The position numbers and the translations under genes are program-made. Below the pieces are notes generated by a model. That model saw only the letters and a list, made by a program, of their open reading frames with translations. It was not told the origin of the DNA and did no database searches. Source: Perkinsela sp. pyNocScin1 (Eukaryota > Euglenozoa > Kinetoplastea > Prokinetoplastida > Perkinselidae). From it: 64,000 bases of DNA. The stretch spans positions 868,001 through 932,000 of the forward strand of contig CAXHTR010000006.1 of NCBI GenBank assembly GCA_964019655.1, in the 5' to 3' direction. Below, piece by piece: positions 50,627-60,769 of the stretch; position 1 is the stretch's first letter; every line of letters starts with the position of its first letter.

Positions 50627-51955
50627 GTGAGAGTCCAAAACCCTAATCGCTACTATCCTCATTTTATGCCTCTCGGATTTGATCGCCGAGTGACAAACGG
50701 CATCGAAGTTCCATACTGCGTTCTATGCCCAAAGACACTATCGAATGAAACGATGACAGACTATCACTTGACTGCTCACCGTGATCGACACAACGAAAAG
50801 AAAGTGAGAGTTGGACTCCATCCGTTTTCTGCCGACGACCTGCAGAGGCTTGTTGACGACTTGGTGGCGAAGAAAGGCTGTACACAGTGCGCTTCTTTCA
50901 AAATAAGCCTAAATCCAAATCCTATCTTGAAGTTGCTTATGGTCTTATTTTGGCGAGACTGCCTATGACAGTCGGCGAAGTTTTTAAAGGCTTGATGGTG
51001 CAGGTCGTTCGAAATTTTGACAGACGTAATGCATCTATTTACAATACGATTTGCACCAGCAGAGACACTATGAAACGCTGTGGAGTCCTTTTGTCTGACA
51101 AAGTTGAAAGAGCTGTCTCTTCTGCTGCAAGATTATGTTTTTCACTGCATCAATTTAACACTACGGCCTTCGTTTTGAATTCCGGGCTTCACGGCATCAA
51201 AGAATACTTGTCTCTTCTGAGCTCACTTTGTACAGCCCTGGCACCACCCCATGTAAGCGCACTACGTGCGTCGGAGCTGCACATCTGATCTCTGCGTGCA
51301 AACTGCGGGCTGCTTTCGAGGTGCTCGAGAGCACGAGAGGTGGAGGTCTGAAGGTCACCAGCCATTTCAGCGGTCTGGAGCTGATGCATGCGCTCAGTCA
51401 ACACAGAGATACTATGAAGCGCTGTGGAGTCCTTTTGGCTGACAATGTCGAGAGAGCAGTTATTAAGAACATCAAGGCATCCCCTATTGCTGCAGCCATC
51501 CAGGTTGACTTGTCGACTGACGTGGCAGGAAATCTTCAAATGATTTGTTTTTGTCGTATTGTTATAGACATTGGGGGCACGTTTATCAAACTGGACGACT
51601 TCTTTTTAAATAGCGACCTCGCTCTCTATAAGTCTGCCGAAGAGTTGATGTTTCTTTTGGTGCGATGATTGGCTTCTATGATATGGACTATAACGATATC
51701 GGGTCCATTTGTATGGATGGCGCTCAGGAGCTCGTCGTCGGCACTAATGGTGTTGTCGCACAGATCCAGGAGAAGAATCCGAGAGTTATTGGTACTCGCT
51801 ACGTGCTTCATCTTCAGAATTTTGGCAGCGCAGGCTCTTCTCCTTATTTTTCGGAAGCTTTTTCTACTCTTGAAGATCGTTAATTTCATCAACTCGACGC
51901 CGACGAGTGAGAGAGGGCTTCGCATGATAATAATGAGCTTGAGTTGCCATATAGA
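50627..51955 (+). pseudogene. hAT transposase relic with BED finger, ZBED5-like
   Basis: In order: a BED-type finger (PYCVLCPKTLSNETM, then YHLTAHRDRH), a frameshift, LEVAYGLILARLPMTVGEVF, SRDTMKRCGVLLSDKVERAV, an inserted R1 segment (51200-51390), a second RDTMKRCGVLLADNVERAVI, KNIKASPIAAAIQVDLSTDV with the first catalytic Asp, a frameshift, DIGSICMDGAQELVVGTNGV, and YVLHLQNFGS where hAT enzymes have HC-x-x-H. The RDTMKR block is present twice, about 345 bp apart, so two copies have been joined. Confidence 0.72.
51215..51390 (+). repeat. R1 flank, copy 6, inside a hAT relic
   Basis: TTTGTACAGCCCTGGCACCA at 51229, then GCGCACTACGTGCGTCGGAG and GGTGCTCGAGAGCACGAG. The usual stop is TGG here. 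Confidence 0.65.
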
Positions 51956-52444
51956 GGTCTTCTTTAGTAGGCGATGACTCGCTGGCTCGCAAGAGGCTTA
52001 GCAGTCAAAAGAGTTCATACGATGCGAGACACCATCCGAATCTACTTAGATTGGAACTGTAGTAACAGGGCAATAGTTTTTTTTGAAGACACTTCTGGCT
52101 ACATAACTGTCTCTATTACAGATATGAAAGCTGCACAGCAAAGGGAGGGTGAAGCACTGTTTGGTACTAAAGCCTATGCTTCTCGCATAGGGCACTGAAT
52201 CCGCGCACTCGTGGTTTGCCTCGGCAAGCCACCCGAATGAGCAGAGCGCTGAAAATCCGCTAATGCCGATGCATGCACTATTCCCTTAGCATACTGACTA
52301 ACTTGATGCGCTCATGTACTTCCAATGCTTTGCGCAAACTTTAAACTTCTTTGATTTCTTGAAGAAGATCTTCAAATCGCTGGGGTGGCATGACAAACAG
52401 CGGCACAAGACCATAGGATTCGATGGAAGCTAACGAGGGACAGG

Positions 52445-53110
52445 GTGGAGGCGACGTCTTTTTGCAGGAACAGCAGGATCCCGTCACACCACAATGGGAT
52501 TTCACAGGCTGTCAACGAGCTGACGTTCCTTTCTCGCGCGGGCACATTCGAAGAATTCATCCCCGCGTCGCGAAGCATTCTATTTCCCATTCGCCCCGCA
52601 TCCACAGAAATAACGTCGGATCGTCCTACCCCCGCCGAGCCGGATCCTAGTGCGGAATCTCCTGCATCATATGATCCAGGCGAATCCACGACTAACCGTG
52701 GTACAAACCTACAGGGCGAGGCAGAAAGAGTTCCTGTGAGTGCTGTCACCACCTTCCCTGCACGGTCTCGATATATACCGCAGGTAGATTCGACACCACC
52801 GCCAGTGACGCCATCGCCTGCACTGAACCTCTCTGGGGTAATGCCTTCGATGCGCATAAGGCTTGGGCGAAACCCCCCCATTCGCAGCTCGCAGACAGTT
52901 TCCCAAATGACGTCCCCGCCTCGCGCGGGGACACTCGCAGCGTTCAGTCCCGCGTCGCGAAGCATTCTATCTCCAGCTTCGCTTATGCACACGCATGCCT
53001 CGCCACGGCCGACAGAAATAAGGCCGGATCGCCCTCACCCCGCTGAGCCAGCTTTTAGTGCGGAATCTCCCGCGCCATATGACCCAGGGCCTTCGCCAGC
53101 TATAGGTTAG
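52445..53110 (+). CDS. Pro/Ser-rich ORF with internal repeat, 220 codons
   Basis: A long open frame without a clear ATG at its head (it begins at a GTG; the first in-frame ATG is far downstream). It contains an internal repeat: SRAGTFEEFIPASRSILFPI with DRPTPAEPDPSAESPASYDP, and again PRAGTLAAFSPASRSILSPA with DRPHPAEPAFSAESPAPYDP, about 385 bp apart. Low-complexity, probably disordered. Possibly part of a transposon accessory gene. GC-rich relative to the flanks. Confidence 0.35.
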   Translation: MEATSFCRNSRIPSHHNGISQAVNELTFLSRAGTFEEFIPASRSILFPIRPASTEITSDRPTPAEPDPSAESPASYDPGESTTNRGTNLQGEAERVPVSAVTTFPARSRYIPQVDSTPPPVTPSPALNLSGVMPSMRIRLGRNPPIRSSQTVSQMTSPPRAGTLAAFSPASRSILSPASLMHTHASPRPTEIRPDRPHPAEPAFSAESPAPYDPGPSPAIG

Positions 53111-53517
53111 CTGAATACCTCAACAAAAAACTCAAGGCGAATACCACAAGGCGGTGGATAATTGCCGAAAGGGCAAAGGGTAGCATTCTCTTTATGTTTT
53201 TGCCCCGACAAGGGCGGCCGCAGCGTGACCAAACACCAGAGGCCACGCCCATAAACCCTGCGACGGCACCCGCACCGGTAGCCTCAGTTCCCCATCCTAC
53301 GTAGGCTTCACACCCGCTCATCTGGATCATAGCTGGGATGTTCGGTGGCGTGTTACTTTTCTTGCTTTGTATCCGGGCATTTTTTTAAAATCCGACTACG
53401 ATGATCCAGTACGGCCAATGGCGAATCGCATTGTCTTTTGCATGTCTGAATCACTTCTTAGCAAAATACTTCTTTTGAAATGTATTTCCTTTGTAAAATG
53501 TGCATAAGTAACAGGAT

Positions 53518-54045
53518 GTGCGGCATAACTGTGATACTGTATGGTGGGACTCAGCAAGAGCACGAAATCCAGAGTGGATTTCGAACCCAATAGGCGTAAC
53601 CATCACTGATGAGACCCTGGGGAACGAGAGCAGCACGGTTCACGAAGAGGTAGTCAAGATGCGGCACTGCCCTGCGTCGAAGAGCATTTTTGCGCAGGAA
53701 CATCCTCTACAAGCATGGGCAGCGCAGCTTAACAAATTTCCTAACGATGAGAAAAGAGCATTGGAAGATCTCATGCCATTCACGACGACCTATCGATGCG
53801 AGCAGGGCTTCTTGACTATGAAGGCGATAAAAGCCGCCCAGCGCAATGCTCTCTACCCTCAGGATGAGATGCGCTTGCTTGAATCGACCATTCAGCCAGA
53901 TCTCGATGAGATCCTCAAAGACCGAAGGGAATACAGATGCCCGGGATCTCTGAAGCATTTGCACAGCCCAGAGGAAAAGAACGGCTTCTTTGATCGAAAC
54001 ACGCAAGAAACTGAGGCGCAAACCGAATGCGCAACTCACGCATAA
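53518..54045 (+). pseudogene. hAT transposase C-terminal relic, copy 3
   Basis: KFPNDEKRALEDLMPFTTTY, then RCEQGFLTMKAIKAAQRNAL and DEMRLLESTIQPDLDEILKD. This is the hAT C-terminal dimerisation domain of ZBED-like type, open over 175 codons. The upstream catalytic region is missing. It is the best preserved C-terminal copy in the window. Confidence 0.72.
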
Positions 54046-54858
54046 ATCATTAAACGCCATTGGGCTGGCATTACACAGAAGTGTTACTTTGTTGATGCAA
54101 CTGGGAATAGCAAAAGCAAAACGCAGCGGCGAGGACTTGATGCTCGCACAGCTTTTCTGTTCCGCACTCGTTCATGACTTTATTCGTTGAAACCAGAACG
54201 ACCCCGCAGCTCCCTGAACACAGCAGTTCTAATATGAACAGAGAACACTGACCGGAGGACGATAACGGGCATTTGCTCGATATGCTGCATGCAGCCAAGC
54301 TCTGTTCGATTCTTCATCACAGCATTTATTGGAGAAGCTGCTTCGCAAAAGGGAGGGTGAAGCACTGTCTGGTACTCAGGCCTACGCTCCTCGCATAGGG
54401 CATGAAATTCACGCGCTCGTGAATTGCTTTCGCACACCTGTCGCCCTGGATCAGCACCCCCCCCCCTAAGTCGTAGTCCTCCCTACTTTAATTGCGATAA
54501 ACCTCAGCATCTCGCGCATAGCCGCCAATCATCCCTCGACGAGCTGCAGGACACTTCAGTCATCATTGCAATGACCGCATTCCTCGTAGCCTCTAGGCAA
54601 AGGAAGCAGCAGTGGACAATGCACCGAGTAGAGACACAGCTACTCGTGATTGAATTATTCTTCAATGAGCATCTCATCTTACCTTTCTAGATCCAACTAA
54701 ATTGAAAATGGAGCTTGAGGCGTCCCTGGTTCTCGCTGAGCATGAATCGGCCCTTTACGGGCTGGAGGTCACTTCGGAGCAGGGTAACAGCAACGAAACA
54801 CAGCAATCCCCATCGCTGACCCCTGCCGGCCCCGGCGCGGTGATTCTACCGATGCACC

Positions 54859-55113
54859 GTGATGAAATCGCCGACCCCGCACCACTTTACACAGGAAGCA
54901 TTCCGTGTATGTTTCAGCCGAGCTCCGTTCGGTGTTGCATACTACCTCGGGGATGATGGATTAAATTATCCATATTGCCTAGTGTGTAAAGGGGGCGGCG
55001 TCCGGGCAAACAAAGTGTTGACAAGCACGCACCTCCGTGCACACCATCTGTGCGTTCACAAGGATTACGATGGTCAGTCTGAGCGCGGAACGCTCGATCA
55101 GTTCATGCGCTAG
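54859..55113 (+). pseudogene. BED-finger N-terminal fragment of a hAT transposase
   Basis: YPYCLVCKGGGVRANKVLTS, then THLRAHHLCVH, gives C-x2-C and paired His in BED-finger order. It is preceded by FGVAYYLGDDGLN, comparable to the GF-x-x-x-x-x-x-G-x-E-x-P strand before the finger at 50690. No catalytic region follows directly. Confidence 0.55.
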
Positions 55114-55118
55114 CGCAT

Positions 55119-55519
55119 GAACCTGCGCTCAGACCGCATAGAGGCGCTCACAGTCAGGGATGCGCAGCTCCGAAACCGGATTCTCGAGGAGCTTTTGCAA
55201 GACCCGCAAAGCACGCACCAGATGACGCTGCGGTAAAACAACCGCTCGATAACCATCGACCCGTCGCCGACACCTCGACCCCTCGCGCGCGAAGTTTCAC
55301 GCGCGCGTGTACCCCCCCCCCCGCCCAGCCGTCGTCGCCCAGCGGACACCGCGCGCAGTCGACATCGCTGCCACGCAGCATTCGCAGCAGCTCGATATCT
55401 TAGACATCCTGAAAAATGTCGAGGAAGCGCTTAAGCACCAGCAAGGTGCGCTTATCTATCAAACCGAGCTTGTCACGTCGCTGATAGCTGCGCTTTCATC
55501 TTATTTTTGGCACCGCTGA
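55119..55519 (+). pseudogene. GC-rich ORF remnant with helical C-terminus
   Basis: An ATG-led stretch (MNLRSDRIEALTVRDAQLRN) runs to a TAA near 55236. The following frame holds PPPRPAVVAQRTPRAVDIAA, then LDILDILKNVEEALKHQQGA to a stop at 55519. A C12-like tract at 55310-55322 could be a slippage site. Unknown family; it may continue the hAT N-terminal fragment just upstream. Confidence 0.3.
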
Positions 55520-55919
55520 GCCGTTGGCACGAAACACTTATTGCAGAGTTGAACTGAAATTCACAGAATGGGCAGCATAATGGGTAACTTATCTTCATGA
55601 ACTTTCTCGTCGAGTTAACATTCATAACAATACGAGTTTATATCCGATGTCCGCCTTGTAACTGCTGCTCATATGAAAGATTCATGCATAATGATGAATA
55701 AGCCAACGGATGAGAAAGGAAGGGTGAAGCATTGTCTGGCTTTGCGTCCACATGGCAGGCATGTGGTATTGCACCGCTGCACCAGGGCCATGCTTCGTGC
55801 CCGAGGTGCTCCATCATCGGGAGGCGAAACAGTACGCGACATTTGTACCTTTGTGTTTTTGAAGATTTCTCAGTTATCAGTTCAGTTATAAAAGAATGGA
55901 CCGTGTTGCAGTGCAAGCA

Positions 55920-56726
55920 TTAGCGGATGGAAGTGAGCCAACCATGATAGGCTGCACTTTGATCTGGTATGACGTCCCGGTTCGCGATGCAGTTGAAACG
56001 GCGATCCAGGAAGGCACCGAGCCCATTGGGATCACTCGATGCGCTTTCAAAGTTTTTGTCGAGTGAAACAATATCTTTGAATTTCCGTAGTTTTTCGTGC
56101 ATCATTGCAATCAAGCTATCCTTTTTCTCTGCGAGTACCGCATTTTCATGAATCTCAACAGAAACATCGTATACGTGCATCATGCGTGAGAATGCACGCC
56201 GAGCTTGCATCAATTTGATCGATTCATCGACGAATGCTCGCATGGTAGCCTTCACATCGCTCATAGTAGCAAAGCAGCACGTGCTGAAGGGGACGATAGC
56301 GTTGAGTAGTGCTGGAAACACACCCTAAGTCTCCCTTTGCTGTGCAAAATGCATTTCCAAAAACATTTTTGCGGCATCTGCCATGCTCGGCCACCGCTTC
56401 CCTTTACGGCCGCAAAAGTACACACAAATGTCCTCACTGTTAGTGCTTTGGGAGCCGATGAACTCAAGAAACTTGACGATAGGCGCTTTGATCTTTGTCT
56501 CTTTTTCCGCGCTCCAAAGGCACTCCAAACTGTCGACAAGTGTGTGCAATATCGAATACGTTTCATTCTTTGCAGTCAAGTCCCCGTCCGGAACCATCCG
56601 AAAGAGGACACCTTCAGACCCATGCTTTAAAAAAACGCAGGGCAGGTCAAGGATATTCTTGTCGCTTTCGATAATGTACTTGTCCCCAAAAGGATCAAAA
56701 TCGCTTTGATGTATGTTTTTCTGCAT
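55920..56726 (-). CDS. Unknown ORF pair in one frame joined by an in-frame TAG
   Basis: The ATG at 56724-56726 (complement) opens MQKNIHQSDFDPFGDKYIIE and runs 133 codons to a TAG at 56325-56327. The same frame continues immediately (GVFPALLNAIVPFSTCCFAT, then MSDVKATMRAFVDESIKLMQ) for 134 more codons to a TAA at 55920. The second part is rich in Lys/Glu/Met and probably forms long helices. Together they would be a 268-codon gene with a single internal stop. I do not recognise either half. It lies on -, opposite the mosaic on both sides, next to LRR genes. Confidence 0.45.
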
Positions 56727-57296
56727 TTTAAGAGGATAAGAAGGGGGGTTGGGGTGGGTGCTGGTGCATTAAAAAAAATGAAAAAACTTGTGTTCTATGT
56801 CACAGTGGTATGTTGCAGAATATGATTGAGTCGACGACATGTGCGCGAAAGGTTCCCATACTTTTCTGTGATTCATCAATGAAATGCGCCCAATCGATAT
56901 ATAATTCTGTGACTCCCTAACCAAACGTGAAAATCGACTCTTTCGGTTGTGCACGCAAAAAATTGCATGCCAACAAAAATCTTGGAAGATTGCTCGAGCA
57001 CTGCAAACGATGCTCCTTTTTGGGTTAATTCTGAGTTCTACACTTTGGCTTTAATCATTCAATCAATAGAGAATTTCACTCGATGGATGCCTCTGGCGAG
57101 GATATTCGAGCAGATACGAGGCAAAACAAATTCATTACTCCGCATGCAATGAAGGTTCTTGGCTTCATTTTCTCATTTAAAGAATAAATTGTATGTGATA
57201 AAGTAACTTCACCATGATTCATTTGTTGAAGATCAGTACAATCTCCACAAATTTCTATTCAGTGACTAAAAATCAATCCTCATAACTCATCTCTAC
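56727..57296. other. Intergenic spacer
   Basis: AT-rich; holds the 5' flank of the unknown gene and the 3' flank of the next LRR gene. Nothing else recognised. Confidence 0.45.
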
Positions 57297-58124
57297 TCAA
57301 ATTCGAACACATTTCGGTGGATCACCCTCAATTGGAGAAAAGGCATTCAGAGCGAGTGCGAGGTCTCCAAGGGATTCTGGAATCTTTGAGAAGTCCAATT
57401 TTCCCGTAAAGCGGTTACGCTGAAGGTTAATGTAGGTAATCCCCGACGGCAGGCGGCTAAGATCAACGCTGCCGCATAGCTGATTCCCACGCACAACGAG
57501 CGTCAGCATGGCCTCAGGGAGGTAACACAAATTTATCCCACCCTCAAGCATGTTCTCGCTGATATCGAGATGCTTCAGCATGCTCGGTAGCGAATCCAGC
57601 GCGATTTCGCCTTCAAACCTGTTTTCCGCGAGATTGAGCTCGATCAAATTTTCAGGCAAGGCTCTGAGGTTCACGCCCCCCGAAAATTGATTGAAAAAGA
57701 CGTAAAACATTGTCAGACCTGCTGGCAGACGACTGAGGTTAAGTGGCCCCGAAAACTTGTGCGATGAGAGCACAAAGTCCTGCAAAGCGGCTGGAAGAAG
57801 CGATGTGTTGATCGTTCCGTACAGGTGCGGGTCGCATGTGTTGGTATAGTAAAAATTGATGAGCTTTTGTGGGAGGTAGTCGAGAAGCAGTGTGCCACTC
57901 CCAAAGTACGCCGTGTCAACGAAATCGATCGATGTGACATTTTTCGCAGAATCACAGGTAATAATATCCCAGCCGCAGACATCGTCTTCGTTGGAGTCAT
58001 CGGCGAGAGCTTGGATAAAGTCTTCGGCCTCACTGAATAGCACTTGGATGCGCTCATTATCCGTCAGCGTCGAGGGGTCAAAGCGGCCGAGCGATGTGTC
58101 AGCTGCTAGGAAGAAGGAAAGCAT
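57297..58124 (-). CDS. LRR-family protein, 275 aa, isolated island copy
   Basis: The ATG at 58122-58124 (complement) opens MLSFFLAADTSLGRFDPSTL. The cap has the Cys pair (VCGWDIITCDSAKNV), with Ile-Ile in place of the usual Gly-Val. About eight LRRs follow (LNLSRLPAGLTMFYVFFNQF, then VNLRALPENLIELNL). It ends GDPPKCVRI without an anchor. Intact despite lying 27 kb from the main array in the transposon-rich mosaic. Confidence 0.83.
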   Translation of the reverse strand: MLSFFLAADTSLGRFDPSTLTDNERIQVLFSEAEDFIQALADDSNEDDVCGWDIITCDSAKNVTSIDFVDTAYFGSGTLLLDYLPQKLINFYYTNTCDPHLYGTINTSLLPAALQDFVLSSHKFSGPLNLSRLPAGLTMFYVFFNQFSGGVNLRALPENLIELNLAENRFEGEIALDSLPSMLKHLDISENMLEGGINLCYLPEAMLTLVVRGNQLCGSVDLSRLPSGITYINLQRNRFTGKLDFSKIPESLGDLALALNAFSPIEGDPPKCVRI

Positions 58125-58342
58125 TTCGATTTCAAAGAGGAAGGTCTCTCAACGTTGGAAGTCTCGCAGAGTAGCCAAAGGATGCCAATGAAATCGAGTG
58201 GGAACTTCTTCTTGGTCATCCAGAAGAGGAAATTATCAATGCTTGTAACTCGATCATCGGTGCATGCGACATCATTCCACTCGCATACATCGAGGTAGCC
58301 CCCCTTTGCGCTTTGAAAGATTAAATTGATTTTATCATTCAT
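58125..58342 (-). pseudogene. LRR-family cap fragment
   Basis: The ATG at 58340-58342 (complement) leads into GGYLDVCEWNDVACTDDRVT, an intact cap motif, but no leader precedes it and no repeats follow; the frame runs into the 5' end of the next gene. A deletion remnant, with a MITE end only 12 bases upstream. Confidence 0.65.
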
Positions 58343-58353
58343 TCCTTCTACAA

Positions 58354-58382
58354 CAGGGTTTCAACAAAGGGGAATTTCCTCT
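58354..58382. mobile_element. Solo end of the 143-bp MITE family
   Basis: CAGGGTTTCAACAAAGGGGA matches the inverted right end of the 25110 element over 28 bases with few changes. No second end or target duplication is visible nearby. A truncated copy. Confidence 0.55.
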
Positions 58383-58644
58383 TACTACTTCCACTTTGCT
58401 CGATGCTGAGGTAATTGAGTTCGAGCATTGATCTATCATACAAAGAATTCTGCAGAGAAAAAATTTGAAAAAAGCTTATGCATCCAACCAGTACCTTTTA
58501 CTCATACACTATACATATCATATACTTTTGATAACTCTCTATTGTTTAACGAAAATAATTTACACATCCGCATCCTGAGAGCGCTCGAATCTAACCGAAT
58601 AGACTCATATAATTGTCCGCTTTTTGATTCACAATTTTGCTCCC
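58383..58644. other. Spacer
   Basis: AT-rich. No gene recognised. Confidence 0.4.
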
Positions 58645-59149
58645 CTACTTGTGCTTTTTACCATTTGCATCGCGCACGCAGGTGATAAAGTCATGGTATA
58701 GCGTAAAGTCCATTTTTCCCTTCGTGCGCCGCAGCACAGCGGTTGCGCTCATCTTTGTCGAAGCGATGTTTATGACTCTGAGATTCCGCGTAAATTCCAT
58801 TAACTGAAATTCGCCCGAAAAAGAGTTGCCCGCCAGAGACAGAAATTCCATCTCTTTTGGAAGCTTGCTGATGGCAATAGACCCTGTCAGATGATTATTT
58901 TCCACACTCACTTCTCTGATTTTTTTTTGATTCTTAAGTCGACTCGTTCGACGCGACCATCTTTGCATTCCACGTTATCCCACTCGCATGCGTCTGTGTG
59001 GTTCCCATTGGCATCCTTGATATCATCGATATCGTCTTGCACTATGTGCTCTACCATCATCTCCATCAGCGCTTGGTCAGAAAGCGAATCGTAGGGAGGC
59101 GGCCAAGTGATGGGTCGACGGTATGAAGGCCAAGCTTGAATATTGTCAT
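58645..59149 (-). pseudogene. LRR-family pseudogene, two frameshifts and a lost repeat block
   Basis: The ATG at 59147-59149 (complement) opens MTIFKLGLHTVDPSLGRL; one base is missing near 59097, after which DSLSDQALMEMMVEHIV and ACEWDNVECKDGRVERVDLR follow. At an A9 run (58920-58928) the frame slips again and continues REVSVENNHLTGSIAISKLP, then LSLAGNSFSGEF. Only two or three repeats remain; the stretch from cap to the VSVENN repeat is shortened. Ends in the unusual tail CVRDANGKKHK. Confidence 0.75.
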
Positions 59150-59379
59150 TGAGTGATATAAGTGTAAGCTTACGATAAGAACGAGTACTATAAGCACTTG
59201 AGCGAGTACGCATATCGCCAACTTTTTTCTTTTCCTTCACACTTTCATAGCAAAGTATCAATATTCTACCTCAGAAGCTGAGGTTAAGCCACTCTGGCAC
59301 CCTGCTTTTGTCCAGTAAGCTCTTGAATTCATTCTTATCGTCGTAGAGCCTAATGAGCGACTCTAGAAACGACGCGGTG

Positions 59380-59757
59380 ACGACAAGTCTTCTGACTTGG
59401 AAGACAAGTAAGTCTTCCATAGACTTTGCTAGAGCAGGGGATGAGCTAACTCCACTGCTACTTGAGCAGCCCAGTCCTGCAGAAAACACTGATCAACAAG
59501 CTTATCGGGAGGTTTATCTTCCTGAACTCGAGGCACAGCAGTGGTTTCCGAAGGGAGAATTCGATCACTCGCCAGAGGCGGTGTACGAGCGCTACATTGC
59601 ATTTATCAGAGCCAAATACCCCAGATCGGAGAACGAGATAATGAATCGTGAGCAAGTGGCTGAGGCACTCAAAAAGGCAAAGCTCGCGCGCAAAATCTGT
59701 GATGAGGATTTCCTAGAAGTTTGTGTTGGCGATCGAAGGTTAATTGAATGCTGCTAG
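59380..59757 (+). CDS. ORF family Y, copy 3, open frame of about 126 codons
   Basis: An open frame with SSIDFARAGDELTPLLLEQP, then AYREVYLPELEAQQWFPKGE, YERYIAFIRAKYPRSENEIM, NREQVAEALKKAKLARKICD to a stop after RRLIECC. This is the most complete Y core, with no internal stop, but no RING finger and no good ATG close to the start of homology. Function unknown. Confidence 0.4.
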   Translation, partial: TTSLLTWKTSKSSIDFARAGDELTPLLLEQPSPAENTDQQAYREVYLPELEAQQWFPKGEFDHSPEAVYERYIAFIRAKYPRSENEIMNREQVAEALKKAKLARKICDEDFLEVCVGDRRLIECC

Positions 59758-59900
59758 TTCGGTAGACGATAGAGATTCCTTCGCACTGGGAAGGCCACAC
59801 ACTGACTGGTCGTACTGCCATTGATACTCCATGACTCGCGCAGACAGCCACATATGTGTGACGATTTAGGTTACTGCACGTAATTTTTGAATAATTCTGA
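59735..59900 (+). repeat. Dispersed repeat c, copy 3
   Basis: GAAGGTTAATTGAATGCTGC, then GACGATAGAGATTCCTTCGC and GGGAAGGCCACACACTGACT. Nearly identical to copy 1 at 35925. Confidence 0.75.
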
Positions 59901-60109
59901 TTGTAATACTCGAATACCACCTAAAAGAAAACGGGGAAAGCAGTCTGAGTGTGGCCCAAGATATTGAACCTCTGGAACCGGAATCCCGCCCAGACCTCGA
60001 GGGCGAAGGCATGGTTTCGGCAGGCCATGACCCTTCCGAGTCGGCAGGCCATCGATCAGAAAGTGATGAAAGCTGCTGTATTCTAGAATTCTAGACGCCC
60101 AATAGAAGT

Positions 60110-60360
60110 TGGCAAAACCAACCCATCTGCCCTATCCCAGGCTATATCCCGGTCTTATTCAATCTGCTTTTTCAACCTGGACTTCTACGGCCAGTATGAA
60201 GCTGATACAGTGTTTGGCTCTTTAATCTTTCCGAATGAGAAATTAACGTCTCTCCAAGATCTCTGCACAGGCAAAATCTCGACAACAAGGAGCACATACG
60301 TATGTGCCATACATCTCGAACGCTTGATTTAAACTTCTGCACAGAGATAGCAGGGCACAA
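60110..60360 (+). pseudogene. IS30/hAT chimeric fragment
   Basis: The frame reads NLDFYGQYEADTVFGSL, the IS30-like first-Asp strand (as at 44960), then within ten codons a hAT tail (STTRSTYVCAIHLERLI) as at 40100 and 47600. Two unrelated transposase fragments are joined in one frame. Confidence 0.55.
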
Positions 60361-60454
60361 TTTATGAAGTCATTGAAATTGATGAATATCTGCACGACAC
60401 CACCACGTGCGCCACTTGTCGTGGTGCACCAGATCTGCCTGCCTCTTTTGCCAT

Positions 60455-60500
60455 TGCGCTACTCTATATAGCCCTGAGAACCACCCCGCTGCGGTACGCC
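60455..60500 (+). repeat. R1 flank, copy 7 (short)
   Basis: CTCTATATAGCCCTGAGAAC. Only the first 30 bases are recognisable; a GC-rich unrelated segment follows. Confidence 0.45.
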
Positions 60501-60769
60501 GACCGCGCCGAGGGGCCCGTGGGGCGGCAGGCGCGCCACAGTGCTGAATAAGGGCCGCTTACCGACGGAAAAGATGTCTCCGGAAAGGATTGTGCTAAAA
60601 TAAGCGCGCTGAGCTCGGCTAAGTACAAAGACTACATCTCCTGATGCTCGGCGATTATGGAGCGCCAGATAAATGCGCTGGACGTCTAGTCATTAGAGGT
60701 CTTCCTTCACTGCCAATCTTTCGTTTCAGGTATCTCCCGATCGGCAGGCCACGCGTGGCCTGTAGTGTT

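Noticed and set aside
55305-55325. C-rich tract as a G-quadruplex or telomere-related element
   Set aside because: A single homopolymer run without periodic spacing; no telomere-type repeats anywhere in the window.
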